Assembly: GCF_039541795.1 (NCBI RefSeq)
Contig: NZ_BAABGX010000002.1
Coordinates: forward strand, 1,116,001-1,180,000
Reading direction: 5' to 3'
Length of the DNA stretch: 64,000 bases
Source: Nibribacter koreensis
Lineage (GTDB): Bacteria > Bacteroidota > Bacteroidia > Cytophagales > Hymenobacteraceae
In this document: in pieces, positions 59,644-64,000 of the stretch
How the letters are laid out: every line of letters begins with the position of its first letter
How positions within the stretch are numbered: position 1 is the first letter of the stretch
The notes under the pieces: generated by a model
What the model saw: the letters and a program-made list of their open reading frames with translations, nothing else
The model's database searches: none
Told to the model about the DNA's origin: nothing
Made by a program: the position numbers and the translations under genes

Positions 59644-60024
59644 ATGATGAAGAACAAAACTAAATCCGGAGCTTATGTTTTCTTGCTTTGGGGTTCTAGC
59701 ATTGTATTCATTGCCCCTATAATATTTATTATTATAGGATTGCTAAATGAAGATTTTGATACTGGATTTGAAGTTATCCCTCTCTTTGTATTGTTTGGAT
59801 TAGTGCTTTCCTTACCGGCTCTCTCCCTCAGTTTCATCATCTTTAAATTTTTATCTAAAAGAATTACGTCTGCTGTCCTACTCAAGTCATTAATAAACCT
59901 CTTCATCATAGTTTCTATTTTTATAACCTTCCAAATTATTGGCGGAACGATGGCTTTGATGCTTAGTTTGGTATACTCTGGCAGTGTGGTACTTGCAAGT
60001 CTTATTTACCCTCTAGGAGAATAA
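59644..60024 (+). CDS. small hypothetical membrane protein
   Basis: 126 residues with four predicted helices (FLLWGSSIVFIAPIIFIIIG; VIPLFVLFGLVLSLPALSLS; LINLFIIVSIFITFQIIGG; MALMLSLVYSGSVVLASLIY). A+T-rich compared with the MscS gene 21 nt upstream. No family known; possibly cotranscribed with it. Confidence 0.68.
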   Translation: MMKNKTKSGAYVFLLWGSSIVFIAPIIFIIIGLLNEDFDTGFEVIPLFVLFGLVLSLPALSLSFIIFKFLSKRITSAVLLKSLINLFIIVSIFITFQIIGGTMALMLSLVYSGSVVLASLIYPLGE

Positions 60025-60064
60025 GCCCAAAGCAATTCCTTCTTGAAAGTTTGAAACAAAAATT

Positions 60065-60106
60065 CCCGTTTTCGGGCTGTTTTGATGGAAACAGCCCGAA
60101 AACGGG
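60065..60106. repeat. PAL palindrome copy 26 (compensated stem)
   Basis: CCCGTTTTCGGGCTGTTT ... AACAGCCCGAAAACGGG. The consensus TTTTTGGCC is changed to TTTTCGGGC and the partner arm changes with it, keeping full pairing. Convergent gap with no other terminator. Confidence 0.93.
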
Positions 60107-60130
60107 ATTCAACATTTAGCTTACTAAGAA

Positions 60131-60958
60131 TTACCAGCCGGTCCCGCCGCCTCTGCGGCCACCGCCCAGAATACCGCCTAGCAGGCCGCCTAATCCACCA
60201 GAACCCATGCCGCCGTAGCGGCTACGTCCAGCTAGACCGCCCAGGATAGAAGCCATTGAACCTAGACCTCCTGTACGACCGCCACCGTACATACCCCCTC
60301 TGCTCATCATGCCGCCGCCCAGCAGACCTCCTAAGAGTCCGCCTAGGCCACCGCCCATGCCACCCATCATACCGCCACCCATGCCCATGCTCCTACCGCC
60401 TTTTCGGCGCATCATGCCAGAGATGACCATAGGTGCCAAGATGCCCAGCATGCCCGTCACCATACCCGGAGAGATGCCAGACTTCTTGAACATGTCGCCA
60501 AAGCCGCTTTTGTTCAGGAAGGATTGCGAGGTTGGGTCTTCGCCCTGTTGCTGAGCCTGGTTGGCTTTGTCTACAAACTGGTCCAGGATACTGAACTGCT
60601 TCTGGTCAATGCCCAAGTACTGGCCAATTTCGCCAATGCGTTGCTGTTCCTCAGGTGAGTATTCGCCGTCAGACTTCGCGAAGCTGATGAGATCTGTCAC
60701 AAAGGAGAAGCGCAGGTCGCTGGTCTTTAGCACGTCCAGGCACTTTTGCAGGCTTATCTGCGATGGATTCTTGGCAATAGACTCTACCTCCTGCTCCAGG
60801 CTGGCAGGCAGTTCGGCAGCCTCGCCTAGCAAGCGCAGGAACGTTAGCTCATCTTCAGTAACAGTTCCGTCTGCCGAGGCAATAGTAGCCAATGCGCCTA
60901 AATAGGCTCCTTTCTCTTGGTCTGAGTAGTTTTTAAGCAATGTGGTTTCTTCGGTCAT
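60131..60958 (-). CDS. TerB-like N-terminal domain with Gly/Met-rich tail
   Basis: 275 residues. Residues ~10-140 form a helical TerB-like domain with two acidic EF-like turns (IASADGTVTEDELTFLRLLG; FAKSDGEYSPEEQQRIGEIG). From ~155 the chain becomes Gly/Met/Arg-rich (GGRSMGMGGGMMGGMGGG and many LGGLLGG units) and ends GGRRGGGTGW. The tail is low complexity; it may associate with membranes or aggregate. Function unknown; tellurite resistance is not implied. Confidence 0.78.
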   Translation of the reverse strand: MTEETTLLKNYSDQEKGAYLGALATIASADGTVTEDELTFLRLLGEAAELPASLEQEVESIAKNPSQISLQKCLDVLKTSDLRFSFVTDLISFAKSDGEYSPEEQQRIGEIGQYLGIDQKQFSILDQFVDKANQAQQQGEDPTSQSFLNKSGFGDMFKKSGISPGMVTGMLGILAPMVISGMMRRKGGRSMGMGGGMMGGMGGGLGGLLGGLLGGGMMSRGGMYGGGRTGGLGSMASILGGLAGRSRYGGMGSGGLGGLLGGILGGGRRGGGTGW

Positions 60959-61017
60959 AGTCGTTCAGTTTGCATTGGTATAGAGCATTATGAACGAAGC
61001 ACTTAAAAACGAGTTGG

Positions 61018-61055
61018 CGTTTTTGGCCTCATTTCTGGAAAACAGCCCGAAAACG
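61018..61055. repeat. PAL palindrome copy 27 (divergent gap)
   Basis: CGTTTTTGGCCTC ... CAGCCCGAAAACG between the divergent TerB-like and WYL regulator genes. Confidence 0.84.
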
Positions 61056-61145
61056 ATAACGTTATAATAGTTGCTACTCCTCTGCTCTCCCGCCTACATG
61101 CTACTCTGATTTTTGGTAAGTTTAACCAGCCAACGCCTCTAGATT

Positions 61146-62129
61146 ATGGACAATGAAGCCCTCAACCGTTTTGACCGCATCGTGGCCATGTTGCAGCATT
61201 TGCAGTCAGGCCGCACGGTCAAAGCCCAGGAACTGGCCGACCGCTTTCAGGTGAGCTTGCGCACTGTGTACCGCGACATCCGGTCCCTGGAAGCCTCGGG
61301 CGTGCCCGTCACCGGCGAGGCAGGCGTGGGTTACTCCTTGCTGGAAGGCTACCGACTACCACCCGTCATGTTCACGCATGAAGAAGCCGGCAGTTTTGTG
61401 GCCGCAGAGAAGCTAATGCAGAAGTTCAGCGACAAAGCATTAGGCGCGCATTTTGAGTCTGCCATGTACAAGGTGAAATCTGTGTTGCGGGGCAGTGCCA
61501 AAGACCGGGTGGCTACGCTTGAGGCCCAGATTTGGGTAGACGCTTCTACTCAGTTATTCAACCAGCACACGCCCCATGCCCTGGACGTGCTCCTGGACAG
61601 CATGGCCGAGAAAAAGCAGGTGGCTATGCAGTACCAGGCCTTCAGTTCTGAGGAACCTACTGAGCGCCTCATTGAGCCCGTGGGCCTGTTTCACGAGAAT
61701 AACTTCTGGTACATCATGGGCTACTGCCACCTGCGCGCAGATTACCGCCAGTTCAGGACTGACCGCATGCTCCAGATAAAATTAACGGACCGCCCCTTCA
61801 GCAGAGAGCACGGTCCGTTATCTGATTATAGAAAGCCCAAAGTCCCTTCTGAGAAAATGAAAGTGGTCTTGCGGGTAGAGAAGCAGTTTGCCAAATACAT
61901 CCAGACCAGCCGTACCTATTATGGCTTCACCTCTGAAAAACCAGACGGCGACTACGTGGTGATGACCTTCCTGACCGAGCCCCACTGCGAAGGCTTTGCC
62001 AGGTGGTTTCTCATGTTCGGGGACTGCGCCCAGATCCTGGAACCCGAGAGCCTGAAAGAACAAGTAAGCGACATCATTGCCAAGGTGCAGGCTTCTTTAC
62101 AAGTCACACCTGAGCCCGTTATGGCTTAG
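61146..62129 (+). CDS. YafY family transcription regulator (HTH_11 + WYL)
   Basis: 327 residues. Winged helix-turn-helix at 10-65 (RTVKAQELADRFQVSLRTVY), linker, WYL domain from ~140 with IEPVGLFHENNFWYIMGYCH and RQFRTDRML, and a WCX C-terminal part. WYL domains sense ligands or nucleic acids. The stop overlaps the convergent 73-residue gene by 4 nt. Often found near DinB genes, as here. Confidence 0.92.
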   Translation: MDNEALNRFDRIVAMLQHLQSGRTVKAQELADRFQVSLRTVYRDIRSLEASGVPVTGEAGVGYSLLEGYRLPPVMFTHEEAGSFVAAEKLMQKFSDKALGAHFESAMYKVKSVLRGSAKDRVATLEAQIWVDASTQLFNQHTPHALDVLLDSMAEKKQVAMQYQAFSSEEPTERLIEPVGLFHENNFWYIMGYCHLRADYRQFRTDRMLQIKLTDRPFSREHGPLSDYRKPKVPSEKMKVVLRVEKQFAKYIQTSRTYYGFTSEKPDGDYVVMTFLTEPHCEGFARWFLMFGDCAQILEPESLKEQVSDIIAKVQASLQVTPEPVMA

Positions 62130-62347
62130 TCCTCCAGTTCGGCGCATAGAAAACCCGCCTGTTGCAGCCTGTCAATAATAACCGAAGGCGTTACGGCCTG
62201 GGCTTCTACCCTAAGAATGTGGTCACAATCCTCCAGGTCAAAGTTCCAGCGTTCTGTGGGCCTGAGCAGTTGATTTAGCAGAGGCGCCACCTGCTTTACG
62301 CCCTGATGCGTACGCACTGAGGTCTTAAACACCAGCACTGTTCTCAT
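62126..62347 (-). CDS. small conserved protein (FDLEDC-type)
   Basis: 73 residues from ATG 62347: MRTVLVFKTSVRTHQGVKQV, then RPTERWNFDLEDCDHILRVE, ending AGFLCAELED. Similar short proteins with the WNFDLEDCDxILRVE motif occur across Bacteroidota next to WYL or DinB genes. The fold looks like a ferredoxin-type beta-alpha-beta. A start at 62374 would overlap dinB and is less likely. 16 nt after the DinB gene. Confidence 0.82.
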   Translation of the reverse strand: MRTVLVFKTSVRTHQGVKQVAPLLNQLLRPTERWNFDLEDCDHILRVEAQAVTPSVIIDRLQQAGFLCAELED

Positions 62348-62363
62348 AGCTGTTGCTGTAGGC

Positions 62364-62858
62364 TTATCTCTCATAGAAGTTTGGAGGCGTAACGCCTAGC
62401 GCCCGCAAGTACACATAGCCCTGCCCGCGGTGATGGATTTCATTGTCTATGTAGTACAGCACGGTAGAAATCACGGAACCTTCATACGCCCCGAAGGCCA
62501 GAATGGTCTCCTGAAACTTTTGGTCTGGGATCAGGCCCCAGTCCTGGTCCATGGCCGTGGTTTGGGCATCCCATAGGGACAGTAGTTCTTCTTTGCTGTT
62601 AGCTTGGTATAATTCCTCACTGAGTTGCGGCACGGTACCGTCTGCTATTTGCTTTACCCCGGGTGCGGCCAGCATCAATAGCTCCTGCACCATTTTGTAG
62701 AACGTGCGCATACCGCCAATAGAAAATTCAAACAGCTCTTTCTCAGGGAACGCCTCTATGACTCTTCTGGTGAGGCCGCGGTGTCCTTGCCAGTGGGCAA
62801 GTAGGTCTTGAGAAGAGATGACGGATGTGGTGGGGGTGGTGGATGTGATGGTTTCCAT
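62364..62858 (-). CDS. DinB family protein
   Basis: 164-residue four-helix-bundle protein. Metal-site His residues: HWQGHRGLTRRVIEAFPE near residue 25 and EIHHRGQGYVYLRALG near 140. Family members include thiol-dependent S-transferases and stress proteins; here the role is unknown. Heads the two-gene minus unit facing the WYL regulator. Confidence 0.88.
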   Translation of the reverse strand: METITSTTPTTSVISSQDLLAHWQGHRGLTRRVIEAFPEKELFEFSIGGMRTFYKMVQELLMLAAPGVKQIADGTVPQLSEELYQANSKEELLSLWDAQTTAMDQDWGLIPDQKFQETILAFGAYEGSVISTVLYYIDNEIHHRGQGYVYLRALGVTPPNFYER

Positions 62859-63008
62859 AGGTTTTGGGGTTATTGGTTGAACGATGCACCAAAAGTACCC
62901 GCCCCCAGTGACAACAGTCTGTCAGTAGCCTACAGGAAATTTTTAAAGAGAATGAATTAGGCGGAGTGAGTTGCTTGTAGTTGTGATTGGAATACCTCCT
63001 CTAAATCT

Positions 63009-63182
63009 AGATTCTCCCCTTGAGGGGAGCGCAGAGGGGTGTTTACATTTGCAGATCAGGAAATTCCTATTTGAATTTGCGAAGTGCCATTAAGGCAAAA
63101 AAACTACTCATGTACACAAAAGACAATACTTTTTACTCTCCTGTGTAGACCCCCCTCTACGCTCCCCTCAAGGGGAGAATCT
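63009..63182. repeat. family C head-to-head repeat pair
   Basis: AGATTCTCCCCTTGAGGGGA ... GTTTAC (63009-63046) faces its near-complement (63145-63182), then CTGCGTT. Each arm also contains the hairpin CTCCCCTTGAGGGGAG. About 98 nt without a gene lie between. It makes up much of the gene-free stretch 62859-63307; PAL copy 28 fills another part. Confidence 0.75.
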
Positions 63183-63219
63183 GCGTTAAGGACAGGCATT
63201 ACGTTAGGTAAATGAATTT

Positions 63220-63257
63220 TCTTTTTGGGCTAATTCCCAGAAAACAGGCCAAAAACG
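63220..63257. repeat. PAL palindrome copy 28 (degenerate left arm)
   Basis: TTCTTTTTGGGCTAA ... CAGGCCAAAAACG. Tandem gap after the serine hydrolase gene, 50 nt from its stop. Confidence 0.65.
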
Positions 63258-63307
63258 CTTGCGCTATGGTAGATTGCTTAGTAGCAAGAAGCGAATAGAC
63301 CTTTTTA

Positions 63308-64000
63308 TTACTTGACCGCCGCCAGAATACGCTTAAAGAACTCATTGCCGTTGGTTTGGTGCCAGCGCCATACCACCACAATGTCATGTTCAGGGTCAAC
63401 CCAGATGGTATTAGAACCGGCACCCAGGGCGGCGTAACTGGTAGCGGGCGCGTCTGGCCATTGCTTTTTCTGGGTGTTGAGCCACCAGAGGTATCCGTAG
63501 TCGGGACCGTGCGGGCCAGGCGTGAGCGCTTGCTGTATCCACTTCTCAGAGACCAGTTGTTTGTCTTTCCAGCGGCCGTTGCGCAGGAACAGGTACCCGA
63601 AACGGGCTTCGTCGCGGGTATTGATCCAGAGGCCGCCGCCCCAGCGGGTACCGCCGCTCACGCTGGGTAGCTGTTTGCCGTCTACGTCTACATATGAATT
63701 CTTGTAGGGAATGTATTGCCAGGTATTGGACGCACCAATGGGGTTCATGATCTGCTCTTTCAGGACTTCAGGCAGAGGTTTCTTCCAGAGGCGCAGTAAG
63801 GACAAAGACAGCCGGTTGATGCGCACGTCATTGTACTCATAGAAGGTGCCGGGTTCTTGCAAGGCGCGCGGCTTGCGTTCGCCGCTTCCAAATTCCTCTT
63901 TGCCCACAAAGGTGTGGCTCTTCCCGAACAGCTCGCCTTCCCACTCGCTGGTCTGCTGGGCATGGTGGTGCCAGGTTACTTTTCTGTTGTGCTCAGAGTC
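63308..64000 (-). CDS. beta-lactamase family serine hydrolase, N-terminus beyond window
   Basis: 231 codons open to the right edge, so the 5' end with the SxxK motif is missing. TWHHHAQQTSEWEGELFGK at the left of the known part, then the YxN motif in GTFYEYNDVRINRLSLSLLR, GGLWINTRDEARFGYLFLRN, PDYGYLWWLNTQ and the final YAALGAGSNTIWVDPEHDIV strand. This resembles class C beta-lactamase-like esterases/peptidases acting outside the cytoplasm. Start and signal peptide cannot be seen. Confidence 0.85.
   Translation of the reverse strand, partial: DSEHNRKVTWHHHAQQTSEWEGELFGKSHTFVGKEEFGSGERKPRALQEPGTFYEYNDVRINRLSLSLLRLWKKPLPEVLKEQIMNPIGASNTWQYIPYKNSYVDVDGKQLPSVSGGTRWGGGLWINTRDEARFGYLFLRNGRWKDKQLVSEKWIQQALTPGPHGPDYGYLWWLNTQKKQWPDAPATSYAALGAGSNTIWVDPEHDIVVVWRWHQTNGNEFFKRILAAVK

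Noticed and set aside
63009..63182. Family C pair as an intrinsic terminator
   Set aside because: The arms are about 100 nt apart and each already forms its own hairpin; no T-tract follows.
1..64000. tRNA, rRNA, prophage, insertion sequence, toxin-antitoxin or restriction and defence genes
   Set aside because: None could be recognised on either strand by reading; the small protein at 5302-5478 carries a plasmid-stabilisation name by homology only, without a toxin or antitoxin partner.

Overview
The window is chromosomal DNA of a Bacteroidota bacterium, most likely order Cytophagales, family Hymenobacteraceae (Rufibacter/Nibribacter/Pontibacter-like; the genus is inference). Supporting signs are Bacteroidota-type promoters (TAnnTTTG -7 boxes), many CarbD-regulatory-like and TonB-receptor proteins, SusC-style N-terminal extensions, weak Shine-Dalgarno sites, GTG/TTG starts, and protein families such as HTTM/DCC, DUF3616 and the TviB/WbpP sugar enzymes. 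I see no rRNA, tRNA, CRISPR array, insertion sequence, phage gene or plasmid gene. Most genes are housekeeping.

Layout. 1-6.3 kb: lactate permease (cut by the window start), an alanine/Na+ symporter, a DCC-family protein, a TTTG-repeat lipoprotein and an HTTM membrane protein. 6.4-12.3 kb: small membrane proteins, an RhlE-type RNA helicase, a Q/S-rich protein, an AI-2E-type transporter and an M28 peptidase. 12.8-15.8 kb: a heme-type TonB receptor and a GNAT enzyme. 15.9-23.0 kb: a cell-wall block (NlpC/P60 hydrolase, PBP4-type D,D-peptidase, L,D-carboxypeptidase, GH3/beta-lactamase fusion). 23-31 kb: hypothetical envelope proteins, DUF3616 protein, an IPNS-like oxygenase, a ChrA transporter and an S41 peptidase. 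31.2-37.2 kb: a six-gene nucleotide-sugar operon (RfbA, WbpP-like epimerase, RfbB, GalE, TviB-like dehydrogenase, WbpD-like acetyltransferase). 37.4-45.3 kb: PrmC, RibD, free-Met-sulfoxide reductase, PSD, GDH, CdsA, CPBP protease and DusB. 46-64 kb: EamA and APC transporters, two tandem CarbD-like paralogs, a histidine kinase, HemA, a NAGPA-domain protein, an ArsR-like regulator, AnmK, a second GDH, MscS, a TerB-like protein, a WYL regulator with DinB, and a serine hydrolase cut by the window end.

The most striking structure is not a gene. At least 28 copies of one intergenic palindrome (arms CGTTTTTGGCC and GGCCAAAAACG, 38-52 nt) are spread over the whole window, about one per 2.3 kb, almost always one per intergenic gap. 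Outer stem bases differ from copy to copy but remain paired, and some inner stem bases covary. The copies often sit beside separate, ordinary terminators, occur in four divergent promoter regions, and in four places lie directly upstream of a -7 box. I call the family PAL below. Two further repeat families (B, core GTCATCCTGAAAGGA; C, core CTCCCCTCAAGGGGAG) occur as head-to-head pairs, and three gaps (45.3-46.2, 57.6-58.0 and 62.9-63.3 kb) are built almost entirely from such repeats.

Functional links: the 15.9-23 kb block together with AnmK (55.1 kb) covers several steps of murein turnover and recycling. The sugar operon makes dTDP- and UDP-activated sugars for surface polysaccharide but lacks RfbC/RfbD and WbpB/WbpE partners here. 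All coordinates of repeats and sites were read by eye.
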